Made by a program: the position numbers and the translations under genes
Source of the DNA: Pichia kudriavzevii
Taxonomy: Eukaryota > Ascomycota > Pichiomycetes > Pichiales > Pichiaceae
Length of the DNA stretch: 64,000 nucleotides
NCBI RefSeq assembly: GCF_003054445.1
Contig: NC_042510.1
Coordinates: forward strand, 496,001-560,000
Direction: 5' to 3'
Notes under the pieces: model-generated
Seen by the model: only the letters and a program-made list of their open reading frames with translations
Told to the model about the DNA's origin: nothing
Database searches by the model: none
Part shown: piece by piece, positions 48,955 through 60,378 of the stretch
How the letters are laid out: each line of letters starts with the position of its first letter
Numbering within the stretch: position 1 is the stretch's first letter

Positions 48955-49389
48955 ACCTTTTGCTGACTAATGGCATCTGATTATATAAATTGGAAATTAC
49001 TTGTTTTTCTTACATACTGTTTAATAGGCTGCATCATTTATTGTATATATCAGGTGAAATTTTCCTGATGACGAAATTGTCTCTCAGATTAGGTATCTAA
49101 ATTATTTTGAAATTAAAGGTTTTGGCTAAATACAAATAGTAGAAACTAATTATGAATAGTAAACCCGGAAGTAAGATTCGCCATTTCTAGGACATCTAGA
49201 AGATCTTACAAAGAACAATTTCCACCAGTAATGTAATAGTATCTACAACGATTACTTAGAAATAACTGTTCTCTTAGGCTTACCCAATTATTGCCAATAC
49301 TCAACTATACCATTAATTGGTTCTATTAGCATGTCGCCGGCGCATAATCTACTGGTAACGCACCGAAACATCAATTATGTCAACCTCCT
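48955..49389. other. Intergenic between tRNA-Leu and the FRG1-like gene
   Basis: About 435 bp of AT-rich spacer. No gene or repeat noticed. Confidence 0.5.
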
Positions 49390-50403
49390 TCACGTTCTTC
49401 TATCGTGTACATTTTTCTCTTTAAATTCAACAACCCATTCATTCAAGTTTCCACTTTTATAAGCATTAGAGATTTCGGATATTATTTTGTCGTTCAACTT
49501 AAATCCATTTTTTGCCAAATCTAATACAGTTTTCTTTACGTTACCACTAATAAAACCTGAAGATTCCTGTGGCCTTGATTCATCATATGATGCTTGAAGA
49601 ATTTGTTTTGTGGTGTATGCATCTTCACATTTTAGTTTGATGGTAAACCTTGATATAGAATCAAGGACATCTTCCTCATCATTAATTACTTTTGGTATAT
49701 CTGAACCTGCAATAACCATAGTCTGGGTGGTGTTTTTCCCAATACATAACCTATACTTGGGTATCCCATCAAGAAGATAATGATTTAGGGTGAAAACGCT
49801 ATTTTCAGTTAGGGTCACAGATAACTCTAGCTCATTTGTACTCAAATTATGCATCAAGTACTTACCAGTGGTAGTTTGAATGGAATACAACGATGCACGT
49901 GAGCTATTAGACTCAATAAATTTTTTGGATGATCCAAACAATGAGGTCACATCAGACAAAATAAAAACTTGGTTTACAGACTTTGGTTCAATGTTTGTAA
50001 TTGGTAGAGACGAAACAGCATCTGTGTAGTTGATGATAGCGTTAGGGTCAGAAGTTTCAAAATCATCGGTAAACTTCAGGAATGTTTTGATGGCTCCATT
50101 TTCAGTGGTTTTTCTCTCTTCAAGTATCCTTTTTTTTTCTTCATTTTCGAAAGTAATAATTATGGGGAGCTTACCTGAATTGCTATCGATTATGGATTTT
50201 TTAGCATATGTTAAATCTATGGGGAAGAGTATAGTCCACCCTGTGGTTATGCTATTGAGGTCAATCTCATTCATTTTTTTTAATCGCCCGTTAATAGGGA
50301 AAAACCTTTCAGTTTTTGTAGCCTTTTCAGTACCTCTATTTGAATTTCTTTTCTTTGGTTTATTCTTAGTCTTATCTCCCTTGAAGACTAGTTTGGAGAC
50401 CAT
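49390..50403 (-). CDS. FRG1-like protein
   Basis: 337 residues. The N-terminus LVFKGDKTKNKPKKRNSN matches the basic, nuclear-localisation-bearing start of FRG1 proteins ('LVFKG-D-K-KKRKR'). The middle reads as the fascin-like beta-trefoil of that family: GWTILFPIDLT, then a stretch ending SVNQVFILSDV, then SRASLYSIQTTTGKYLMHN and LTENSVFTLNHYLLDG. A Lys-rich C-terminus (VVEFKEKNVHDRRT) follows. FRG1 in animals and fungi is nucleolar and linked to RNA processing. S. cerevisiae has no clear FRG1, so this is a gene lost in some yeasts. The match is moderate because the trefoil is diverged. Confidence 0.65.
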   Translation of the reverse strand: MVSKLVFKGDKTKNKPKKRNSNRGTEKATKTERFFPINGRLKKMNEIDLNSITTGWTILFPIDLTYAKKSIIDSNSGKLPIIITFENEEKKRILEERKTTENGAIKTFLKFTDDFETSDPNAIINYTDAVSSLPITNIEPKSVNQVFILSDVTSLFGSSKKFIESNSSRASLYSIQTTTGKYLMHNLSTNELELSVTLTENSVFTLNHYLLDGIPKYRLCIGKNTTQTMVIAGSDIPKVINDEEDVLDSISRFTIKLKCEDAYTTKQILQASYDESRPQESSGFISGNVKKTVLDLAKNGFKLNDKIISEISNAYKSGNLNEWVVEFKEKNVHDRRT

Positions 50404-50615
50404 TTTGAGCTGGTTGCTGTTATCTCCTAAAAAAATAATTATAATATGAACTGCATAAAATTTCTTTCTTCAAGCCGAGCTCATTTTTTTATGTAGATCT
50501 TATTTTGGAAATTACAGTATCAACTAAAAAAATGGAATACGTTTAGATGTACAAAATTTATAAAATATCCTTCAAATAAATAGCCTATATAGAGTCGTAA
50601 TCTTTAGAGTAGAAC

Positions 50616-51569
50616 TTAAACAGGACCAAATCTTCTAAAAGCCCAATCTTCAACAATTTTGACAAACTCGGGTCTCTTTTCAGTGACAACCCAATGACCG
50701 CAGTCAATTGGTGCGATTTCATAATCAGGAAAGTATTTTTGTATTGCATGCTTATGAATGTCTGTTCCGACAATTTTGGAATAATTTGCCCTAATGATCG
50801 TTAGAGGTGGCATGTTCTTTTGATGAGCGTATTCTTCTAAATCACCATAGTCTTCTAGTTTCCAATCCAAAACTTCTTCAATGGAATTATTGATCATTTC
50901 AAGCGGAACTTTTGGAGTTAAAACACCGCCTCTCCTTGTAATATTAGCCAACCAATAATCAGTAATCAGTTCGCTAGGTTCGACCCATTTCATCATGTGT
51001 TTTTTTAAATCAGACAATGTCCATTCGGGATGTTTCTTAATACAATTCAATATAAATCTAATTGAAATATGGAATTTTTCAAAAGTGTCCAACGATCTAT
51101 CTGGATTTACATAAGGGATATTATCAACAGAAACAACACCTTTCACCTGATCAGGATGTCTCAGTGCATGGATCATTGCAACCTTTGCACCCATTGAATG
51201 TCCTAAAATGATAAAACCTTCATCTTTAGGAATTGACTCTGGTAAATTATCAATCAAAAAATTGAGATCATCTGTCATTGTTTTGTAGGTAAAAGGTTCA
51301 GCATGAAATGAGGTACCATGGTTTCTCAAATCAGGGAGAATGAAGGGTGTTTGGAGACGTTCAGCGAGCATTCTGCAAGCACTCTTATTGTTACGCCTGT
51401 TTCCCAAGAGACCGTGTAAGAAAATAGCAGGGGGTATGTGGGATTTCTGTTTAGGTTCTAGAATGTCATAGTCAAGGAGTCCATTTGTATTGTGAACAAA
51501 ACGAACAATAGAAGGGAACAATGTCTTTAGTGGCGTTCTAGCGATTCTTAAAGAATTAGTCTTGAGCAT
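50616..51569 (-). CDS. Alpha/beta hydrolase, Eat1/Imo32/ABHD11 family
   Basis: 317 residues from the ATG at 51,569; the frame upstream lacks an ATG start. A basic N-terminus (LKTNSLRIARTPLKTLFPSIVRFV) looks like a mitochondrial presequence. The oxyanion block FLHGLLGNRRNN is at 50-61, the nucleophile elbow GHSMGA at 123-128 (S125), the conserved DN at 149-150 in VVSVDNIPY, and H292 in CGHWVVTEKRPEF. The S-D-H spacing agrees with the Eat1/ABHD11 type. S. cerevisiae Eat1 makes ethyl acetate from ethanol and acetyl-CoA in mitochondria; Imo32 is its relative of unknown role. Sequence alone does not choose between them. Confidence 0.82.
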   Translation of the reverse strand: MLKTNSLRIARTPLKTLFPSIVRFVHNTNGLLDYDILEPKQKSHIPPAIFLHGLLGNRRNNKSACRMLAERLQTPFILPDLRNHGTSFHAEPFTYKTMTDDLNFLIDNLPESIPKDEGFIILGHSMGAKVAMIHALRHPDQVKGVVSVDNIPYVNPDRSLDTFEKFHISIRFILNCIKKHPEWTLSDLKKHMMKWVEPSELITDYWLANITRRGGVLTPKVPLEMINNSIEEVLDWKLEDYGDLEEYAHQKNMPPLTIIRANYSKIVGTDIHKHAIQKYFPDYEIAPIDCGHWVVTEKRPEFVKIVEDWAFRRFGPV

Positions 51570-52033
51570 ATTCGAGTTTTTTTTTCCCACAAAGTTGCAG
51601 ACCAAAGATCTAGTTACAGTAAAAATGGGGGGGGGGTAGAGAATGAAGAAAATGCAAAACAAACCTGAGACACCGGAGAAAATCACCTCCTATTTATACA
51701 GGAAAAACAATAGGTTCGGAATAAGTAAACCCGGTAGAGTAGACTTCAATTTCTCTTATTGGCCATTCAAGTGAAAAAGTGGGCATTCTATTTTTCTCAT
51801 TATGTGAGGGTAGGGGGTGCGTTCCCCTAAAAATGTTTCATGGTAGTTTTAAGGGTATAATGCACTAGGAGAAACCATGGTATTGCAGAGGGCCCTATAT
51901 AAGGACCAATGTGTAGCTCGTACAGAAGAGAGAAATCTTTTGGAGTTGGAAAAATGAATAGTTGGCTACTATTGTAGTTTTCATTTGTTCGAAACTTTCG
52001 AAGGAGGAAAAAAGAAGGAGTATATAGATTGCA
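51570..52033. promoter_or_regulatory. FIG1 promoter region with a pheromone response element
   Basis: 464 bp between divergent genes. TGTTTCA at 51,834-51,840 is the exact complement of the Ste12 pheromone response element TGAAACA. A TATA box (TATATAA) follows at 51,896-51,902, about 130 bp upstream of the FIG1 ATG. A poly-G run of about nine bases lies in the first 70 bp, on the hydrolase side. Confidence 0.6.
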
Positions 52034-53104
52034 ATGATTACATGCGGACTAACACTAGTCAAGCAATTCCCCAAACTACTGGCGTTGATTTTAACAATTG
52101 TGAATATTGCACTAATATTTTTTGTTTTGAACGGTGCTACGCATGATTCAAGTGCATACAATAGTTTGGCACTTATTGAGTACAAGTTCAACTCGAGCAG
52201 TGATATCTATAGTTTACTCTCCTTACAATATAGCAAAAATCATAGCCACGAGAAGCTTGATGAGTTTGTAATCAAAGTCGGATACAGGGGTGTATGTATT
52301 AGTTTTACCGATGGCAAGGACAACTTGAACTGTGGGTACACGAGCGATATGGATGCTGCCTATTCGTCCAAAGTCCCCTCTTTCTCTGTTACCGACAACA
52401 ACAACAGTACCGGCCGAGCATCACTTGAGATGTTTGATATTGCCTATTCAATTCAGGAGAAATCGTACAAATCCAACATATATATTGCCGAGCTGATTTG
52501 TTTACTTGCTGCTCTGATATGCCAGGTTTACACAATTTTGGGCTTTCTCCCCTTTCAGAATTATGTTTTACTGCTAATTTTGGGTGTCTTGACATCTTTT
52601 TTCATTATTAATTGCATTGCCATCACATGGTTGATGGTTGTGCTAGGAAATTTAGTCGGTGTTGGAGGTGTGCTGACTATGAACATTCTCTCATTTACAG
52701 TAGTCTCCAAACCTGTAGGTATTCTATGTGCAACTTTGGCCATAACTATCGTCCAGGGCTCCCTCTATCTTTGGCATTTCTTGGGCGGAAACATAAAGGT
52801 GCAATCCAAGAATTCTACTACCTCTAAGGTAGACATGGCCAGTACCGATTTGCATCGAGGCATTTCTGACTACTTCCCCAACAAATTTGCTAGAGGTGCT
52901 GGCTATGGCAGGTATGGCGAGTATGGCAGGTATGGAGGGCACGGAAGATACGACGGTTATGGAAGAAATGAGGACTACGGCCCCAGTGGTCCTGGGTATA
53001 TCATCAACCCTTCGTTAAAACATGCCTGGGACTTTGAACGGGGACCAACAAGTTACGACAACAGTGTCCTGTCGTCCATAACAACGCTACGTGGCACCCT
53101 GTAA
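52034..53104 (+). CDS. FIG1: Fig1-like four-TM mating protein
   Basis: 356 residues (S. cerevisiae Fig1 has 298). Fig1 supports low-affinity Ca2+ influx, membrane fusion and cell fusion during mating. Four hydrophobic segments occur: about 15-35, 155-175, 180-205 and 225-250. The large first loop has the family motif GYRGVCIS...DNLNCGY with paired cysteines (Fig1-type G-x-x-G-x-C). The tail is unusual: an Arg/Gly/Tyr repeat (GYGRYGEYGRYGGHGRYDGYGR) from about residue 292. The pheromone element upstream fits mating control. The assignment relies on topology and the Cys-motif; SUR7/PalI-type tetraspans are the main alternative. Confidence 0.72.
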   Translation: MITCGLTLVKQFPKLLALILTIVNIALIFFVLNGATHDSSAYNSLALIEYKFNSSSDIYSLLSLQYSKNHSHEKLDEFVIKVGYRGVCISFTDGKDNLNCGYTSDMDAAYSSKVPSFSVTDNNNSTGRASLEMFDIAYSIQEKSYKSNIYIAELICLLAALICQVYTILGFLPFQNYVLLLILGVLTSFFIINCIAITWLMVVLGNLVGVGGVLTMNILSFTVVSKPVGILCATLAITIVQGSLYLWHFLGGNIKVQSKNSTTSKVDMASTDLHRGISDYFPNKFARGAGYGRYGEYGRYGGHGRYDGYGRNEDYGPSGPGYIINPSLKHAWDFERGPTSYDNSVLSSITTLRGTL

Positions 53105-54383
<1,279 letters not shown>

Positions 54384-54441
54384 TAAATGTATCAACAAGC
54401 GATTGTTCATAGTTTAATCAATAATATATAAACCACAGTAG

Positions 54442-57400
54442 TTATTTAAATTTAGACAATATCTTATCACATTCGATAGTCACTACCGGACTAACATTCT
54501 CTGAGCTTAAAATCTTTAATTCCCGAATTATTAAACTTGTATAATCATCTTTGATTTGGAGCTGATTTAATATAAGTCCACTAACTCTTGCAAATCCAAC
54601 TAGAATAGGCTGTAAATTGTCAGTAGTGCTAGTGAGTGATCCTACTATCTCCCATACCTCTATCACCTTATCATTGTACCAGTCATTGTTAATAAGGCCA
54701 GGTTTGTTAAGCTCCACTAGTCTGGTCAAAATAGACAAGATTCCCTGTTTTAACTTGAATTTAGCATCCGAAGTAGGAAGGAGGTCAACAGATGTCGATT
54801 TGAGAAACGTTATGGTAGTATCGAAAGTATAACGTAATACCTTCTCATTAATGGAGTTACCATTAGATAACGACTGTATGAGATTTAGTATAATTGCTTG
54901 GGTAAGATTCACTTGTACCAACGAAGTTTTTTTTATAGGAGTAGAATCTGATCGCATGGTGATATCGCCGTCATCATCACTATCATCAGAGTCATTAACG
55001 CTTGACTCCAGTAACTGGTCAACAAGATTAACATACTGATCGTAAAGTGAGTCTTTCTCGTGATAGACAGATAGGAGCTTACCAAGAGCAAGAACACTAA
55101 ACTTTTGGTACTGTTTGTTTTTTCTGTTGGCTTCAAAAACAACACGCTCTTCGACTCTCTGGTATAATTCATCATTTTTGGATAGAAAGCTCGATGATTT
55201 ACATGCTAAATTGACTAATGAGTCAAGTAATTTTTCCTTACCATCATATATACGTCCATCTAACGACTCCAACAATATCTTATATAATTCGGCAAGATGT
55301 CCCGGATTTAGTTCGTTTATTCTAATATCTAAAACATCAATAATTTCAATAATAGTTAAAGCAATAGTTCTTCTCAAGGCAAAAGCTGGGGTATTAATAT
55401 GACTGTTAATCAAGTTGATGATTTCCGGGAAAAATAGTTTAATAGCACTAACACTGGAATTTGTATAGTCAGACCAAACCTTAGAAAATGTTTTTGCAAT
55501 TTCCTTGTTAAGATCATGTTTAGCAATAAATGCCAAGGGTAAGAATAATGATGCATGTGACTGAAATTGGTCGCCAGAGAAATTTGAAACAGATTCACAA
55601 GCAATCGAGGATACCTTAGGTAATTTATCATCAGTACCGCTATCAGATCTTTTTTCAAAATAATATCTAGTGACCTTCTTACCAAACGAACCAATCTTTT
55701 TATTTGATGCTACTCTAATACAATAACCACATGCTATTGCATAAGATTTAGCAACTGTTTCGTTTCTATCTTTCATTTGACTACTGGCAATCTTCAACAG
55801 TTGGTCACCATGTTTACCGATAATAAAAAAATGCCTCATGATCAGAATGACAATGACTTTGGAGCCCGCAACCTTAGATGGTAAACCGACGGCCGTCTTC
55901 ACCGCAGCTTCTAATTCCTCAATAAAATTAGAGATGTTAGATTCGTCTAATAAGTCCATCAACTTTTCAATGGCTTCCATCAATGGAGAGCTACCCACGG
56001 CACCTAACCTATGTGAATCAATATCTTCAATCTTCAAATTATATTTATCAGCATTTAGGGTCAAGTAGTTTATCGCTTGAGGCTCAACCGAAGACATCAG
56101 CAAAATCAACTGTTTAACAATTTCTGATATAAAAGGTTTTAAGCTTTGAGAGGAAGTCGAAATCAATTTCATTAAAGTTTCGAATGCAAATTTTTTTACA
56201 TCTTCAGCATCACTTAATAAGCCACTATTACCAAGAAAGAATGGAATCAATTGCTTCAAAATGGCTTCTTGGCCACTCTTGCTCAACGAATTGTTTAATT
56301 TCATAACCATTATATTAGCCAAAAACCTCGTTAAAGATGCTCCTTCCTTCCTGACGGAACTTTTTATGTCATCCATCGCTCGGAAAGCCATCATCCAGAT
56401 AGTCTCTAAACTATTTTTGAATTTGTCAAAATCACATTGACTCAATAGATCTTGCAAGGCCGCTGTACTTGCTTCTCGAATACGCCATTCACGATTACCC
56501 ATACCATTCAACAATTCGTTGAAAATGTTGTCATAATTATCATCTAATGTTTTCTTGTTGTTTAAGATCAAACTATTCCATATGTTGTTCATCGTTCTGG
56601 AAATGGATGTATTTGGATCGTACTTATATCTGAACAATTTAGGTATTAGCTTCCTCGATAAGTTAGGGTTGTCTTTTAGCAGCTTATCTAGTTGCTCCTT
56701 ATCTAATATTGCACTTAAACCAAAAGCAATACCTTTTTTTGATGACCATAAAGCAGAATTTTTAGCCAATGACATAAACTTATAGACAAGACCTGGATTA
56801 CCGACTTCAGAAGCAAGGTTTAAAACATCCTTATATGTTGAAACTGATTCTCCACCACCGGTATTCATTACACCTTCATCAAACAGCTGGGTGTCATTAT
56901 CAACATAACCACTAATCAGATCTTTTGTTGCCTTATTTGAGTCTGTAAATGATCCAAGCAGATCATAAACCAAAGCCTCTTTTACTTCATAACTGCCCAT
57001 TCCGTATGTAATACTTAATCCTCTAGAAGCTGCATCCTGAATAATTTCTTCACGGTCTGATAAGCATCTCATAAAAGCTTTTTGAATTTCCTCAAGCCTG
57101 CTGATTATGATATCATCGGTGCAGTATTGAACCATTGAAAGTAACCATATACAACCTGCTTTTCGTAAACTTGGTTTCGGGTTTTCACAAAATGCGAGCA
57201 CATTATTCAAAATCGGCTCACACCTTTTTGGATAGAACTCAATGGAAAGAACAGTGCCAGGAATGTCAATTAATCCCTTCATATTTTTTGATGACCAACC
57301 ATCACTTAATATAGCCAAGCCTTCACCCAGAGCAAAAAGATTATCAATTTGTTTTGTCAAATATGTCGCATATATTGCCTCTTCAAACATGGTATTCTCG

Positions 57401-59847
57401 GAAGACGGAAAGGTTTCATCCGCCATTGTAAGACCTAAATAGCACCATGCATAAACTGCCGGTTCTAAACACTTTTTGACCAAAGGTTGAATTTTCTTGA
57501 TAAAAGTTTCTTTATAATTGTTAATCTGGGCAGAAGTGCTGTTGAGACATCCAAACATAGAAAATTGTGAAATTGCATCAAGTGAGACTTCGAGCGATTT
57601 AGTAGAAGAAGTATTAAGATGCTTTTCAACCAGCCCCAAAGCTTTCAACAACAGTTCTTCAGATAAAACATCACGTCTACCCCTTAAATATAACCTTGAA
57701 ATAACGTAAGCCAAAGGAGAAATAGATTCCTCCTCTAGTAGTTTGTTTACTATAGAAACTAGGTCGTTGTTGGAAACATTGAACGAAGTACAAATGATAC
57801 CAGTTAGTTGTGAAATATAGTGGTATGATTCATTGGACATGTTCTCAAAATCGTTATCCATCAAAAAAGATATATGAACCGTTAGTGAATCAGTCACCAC
57901 CGGAGGACATAACGAAATAATTTTGTACAGAGTTATCAAACTTGACAATTTGTTAGACTGGATAAGTGAGTTGAAAAAAAAATCAATAAACTGTTTTAAG
58001 GCACTACTTTTATAATCATTTGTCAACCGGCCGTCTAAATCCACATACGTTTCCAGGGATGAGAGAAGTGATTTTTTAACAACAGGATCGATATTTAATG
58101 CTTGATCGACTCTTGTTTCCCAGTACTGATCAATAGCAACAACTGTATCCTGATAGGATATAGAATTCATAATCAAACTTCTGACAGCAAAAGAAAGCGC
58201 AACTTCAGCGTTAATAAGATCCCTATATTCAATAATGCATTTGACTATTGCATGGAATTGAGGGAAACGAATTTCTTCTCCCGTATTAGCATTATCCAAA
58301 GAAAAAAGGTATGGATTTAGACCTCTTTTTGATTCCTCAATAGTTTCAATTTTATCGTGTATCGATTGACCTAAGATATTCAAAGCCCTAGACAGTGCAT
58401 CTTCAAAAGGAAAAAGTATGTTTGTGTACTTTATGGCTATAAACCTGACAAAATTAGTGCTCTGATCTGAAAAGCGACTAATACCCTTCTTGAAAATGTC
58501 AACGAACAGGTTTTTAAGCTTCAATTTATCTTCATTTGTTAATGAACTCAAGTTAAGAGTGATTCCCAGCAGAGCATCCATAATTGTAGGTTTCAAATCT
58601 TTGCTCTCGATGTCCAACATATCAATCAAAAATTGAATATAAGAGAAGTCTAGCAACTTTTTTGATTTCTTCAGCAAAAGACCAAGAGTTTCATATTGAA
58701 ATCGACGGTTTTCAATTAGATATGGATCTTCACCACCTGTTGAGACATTTGATAAGTTGAGCTTCAATTGGTCTCCAATTCTTTTAGCGGTATCATCACC
58801 TTTAGAGTCCAATGAGTTTACTGTAGTATACCATCTAACAAAGGACACGGTTGCTTGCTTTAGCTTCAAATTTTCTGAGTTCAAACCAATTGGTGAAATT
58901 TTTTCAATGAGATCATTTCTGGCTGCTATTTTACTCTTACAGAAAATACTAAGAAACGCTTCTTGTAGGTGGGATTTAACTGGAGGTTTCTCATGTGATC
59001 CTATAAATAAATCTGCTAGAATGCCTATGAGTTCCTCACTTTCATAATCAATAGTAAGCCTTTTTAGACAAGTTGAAGCATAAGATGATACTCTTGAATC
59101 ACTGTCACAGCTGGCACAAATGAGGATTATGGATTTATCAATACCTACAGCATTTTCCACGAATTTGAGAATTTTTAACTTGTATTGGGCCAAAGACGAC
59201 GAGTCAAAAGTGACACCAGCATAATAAAAGAAAAATGAACAATCAACTGAAGATAATCCCGGTTGTGTGATATTATTCGAAATAGAACCATTTACACCAG
59301 CGGTAACCGGATGCAACAACATGAACTTAAAGTATTTTTCTTCAAGAAACTGTTTATCCTTTTCGGGTAAACATTCCAGCAAGCTTGAGAATCTATCCAT
59401 ATTGGCATCTGGTGAAAGTTCCAGAACTTTACATGAAATATTAAATAACCTAGCCGCAACAGATACTGTGAAGCCAGAAATATTATTCAATAAATTAAAA
59501 AAAATATCATACCTTTCATCTTCTGAGAGTCTTGTAATAGCTTTAGATAAGAATAAAAGAGTGTAATTTTGAACGATTGTGGCATTTTGATTTGGCTTTA
59601 GATTTGGTTCCCTTATTTGATTCAGCAAACTCTGTGCAGGCAACTTTAGCTCAGAAGTAGCATTGATTTTTGACAACAGGAACTTAATTGTTTTTGCTAG
59701 CTGAGTTCTTACTTGTGTATCATCCACGGCAAATTTCAAAAGAAGTGGTGCCAAATAAGTATTTAAAGCTGACTGGAATTTCTCTGTAGAATCGGCTAGA
59801 GCAAACCTAAGTTCGACATTTTGAATCAATTGCAAGTCTTGGGACAT
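54442..59847 (-). CDS. ECM29: Proteasome adaptor/scaffold Ecm29 (HEAT repeats)
   Basis: 1,801 residues (S. cerevisiae Ecm29 has 1,868). Ecm29 binds the 26S proteasome and helps quality control and coupling of core and cap. The chain is almost wholly alpha-helical HEAT-type repeats. Conserved family features are seen at the N-terminus (VELRFALADSTEKFQSALNTYLAPLLLK), in the mid-region (FFYYAGVTFDSSSLAQYK, GLGLTMADE-like segments), and in WLLSMVQYC and SDREEIIQDAASRGLSITY. No enzymatic motif is expected. The first ATG is used. It is convergent with the polyubiquitin gene. Confidence 0.93.
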   Translation of the reverse strand: MSQDLQLIQNVELRFALADSTEKFQSALNTYLAPLLLKFAVDDTQVRTQLAKTIKFLLSKINATSELKLPAQSLLNQIREPNLKPNQNATIVQNYTLLFLSKAITRLSEDERYDIFFNLLNNISGFTVSVAARLFNISCKVLELSPDANMDRFSSLLECLPEKDKQFLEEKYFKFMLLHPVTAGVNGSISNNITQPGLSSVDCSFFFYYAGVTFDSSSLAQYKLKILKFVENAVGIDKSIILICASCDSDSRVSSYASTCLKRLTIDYESEELIGILADLFIGSHEKPPVKSHLQEAFLSIFCKSKIAARNDLIEKISPIGLNSENLKLKQATVSFVRWYTTVNSLDSKGDDTAKRIGDQLKLNLSNVSTGGEDPYLIENRRFQYETLGLLLKKSKKLLDFSYIQFLIDMLDIESKDLKPTIMDALLGITLNLSSLTNEDKLKLKNLFVDIFKKGISRFSDQSTNFVRFIAIKYTNILFPFEDALSRALNILGQSIHDKIETIEESKRGLNPYLFSLDNANTGEEIRFPQFHAIVKCIIEYRDLINAEVALSFAVRSLIMNSISYQDTVVAIDQYWETRVDQALNIDPVVKKSLLSSLETYVDLDGRLTNDYKSSALKQFIDFFFNSLIQSNKLSSLITLYKIISLCPPVVTDSLTVHISFLMDNDFENMSNESYHYISQLTGIICTSFNVSNNDLVSIVNKLLEEESISPLAYVISRLYLRGRRDVLSEELLLKALGLVEKHLNTSSTKSLEVSLDAISQFSMFGCLNSTSAQINNYKETFIKKIQPLVKKCLEPAVYAWCYLGLTMADETFPSSENTMFEEAIYATYLTKQIDNLFALGEGLAILSDGWSSKNMKGLIDIPGTVLSIEFYPKRCEPILNNVLAFCENPKPSLRKAGCIWLLSMVQYCTDDIIISRLEEIQKAFMRCLSDREEIIQDAASRGLSITYGMGSYEVKEALVYDLLGSFTDSNKATKDLISGYVDNDTQLFDEGVMNTGGGESVSTYKDVLNLASEVGNPGLVYKFMSLAKNSALWSSKKGIAFGLSAILDKEQLDKLLKDNPNLSRKLIPKLFRYKYDPNTSISRTMNNIWNSLILNNKKTLDDNYDNIFNELLNGMGNREWRIREASTAALQDLLSQCDFDKFKNSLETIWMMAFRAMDDIKSSVRKEGASLTRFLANIMVMKLNNSLSKSGQEAILKQLIPFFLGNSGLLSDAEDVKKFAFETLMKLISTSSQSLKPFISEIVKQLILLMSSVEPQAINYLTLNADKYNLKIEDIDSHRLGAVGSSPLMEAIEKLMDLLDESNISNFIEELEAAVKTAVGLPSKVAGSKVIVILIMRHFFIIGKHGDQLLKIASSQMKDRNETVAKSYAIACGYCIRVASNKKIGSFGKKVTRYYFEKRSDSGTDDKLPKVSSIACESVSNFSGDQFQSHASLFLPLAFIAKHDLNKEIAKTFSKVWSDYTNSSVSAIKLFFPEIINLINSHINTPAFALRRTIALTIIEIIDVLDIRINELNPGHLAELYKILLESLDGRIYDGKEKLLDSLVNLACKSSSFLSKNDELYQRVEERVVFEANRKNKQYQKFSVLALGKLLSVYHEKDSLYDQYVNLVDQLLESSVNDSDDSDDDGDITMRSDSTPIKKTSLVQVNLTQAIILNLIQSLSNGNSINEKVLRYTFDTTITFLKSTSVDLLPTSDAKFKLKQGILSILTRLVELNKPGLINNDWYNDKVIEVWEIVGSLTSTTDNLQPILVGFARVSGLILNQLQIKDDYTSLIIRELKILSSENVSPVVTIECDKILSKFK

Positions 59848-60378
59848 TTATCAATATACACTTTTCTCGGTTGGATATGCTTTAACTATCACTGTTCAAA
59901 ATGTTTGGAAACATGTTGAAATTACCCAGGAAGGCAAATAATTGTTATGGGAATTCATGTTTGTGTAGCATTTTCCGGATTCGGAAAGTCGCTCTCGATT
60001 TTCCCCGTTTATAGTGAAGAAAAACGCAATTTTGCTGAGAAAAAGTTCATTCTTTGTGACTTCTTAAGAAATCATTTCAACATGGTAACGAATATTTTTT
60101 CTACTAGTTTTCACTGCGGCAACCACCTTCTTCATTTTCCATACTAACGAAAACTGCAAACAAGGTTTTTGATATCTGTTCAAAAAACATCAATCCTGTG
60201 TTTTTATCTGCTCATCGTCTCACTTGGGATAAAAAAACTGTCCACGAGTTATAGCGTGGAGAGCTAACAACTAGACTCCACAATTATAAATAGACTGCAG
60301 GTAAAAACTGTCAATCCTATTACCGTTTCTTCCATCCTCCTTGGACGAGAACATATTTTTCATCAAGGTGACGATACC
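59848..60378. other. Divergent promoter region (ECM29 / OCA5)
   Basis: 531 bp. A weak Rpn4-like GAAGGCAAA word at 59,930-59,938 (two mismatches from PACE) lies about 80 bp upstream of the ECM29 start. No gene is supported. Confidence 0.45.
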
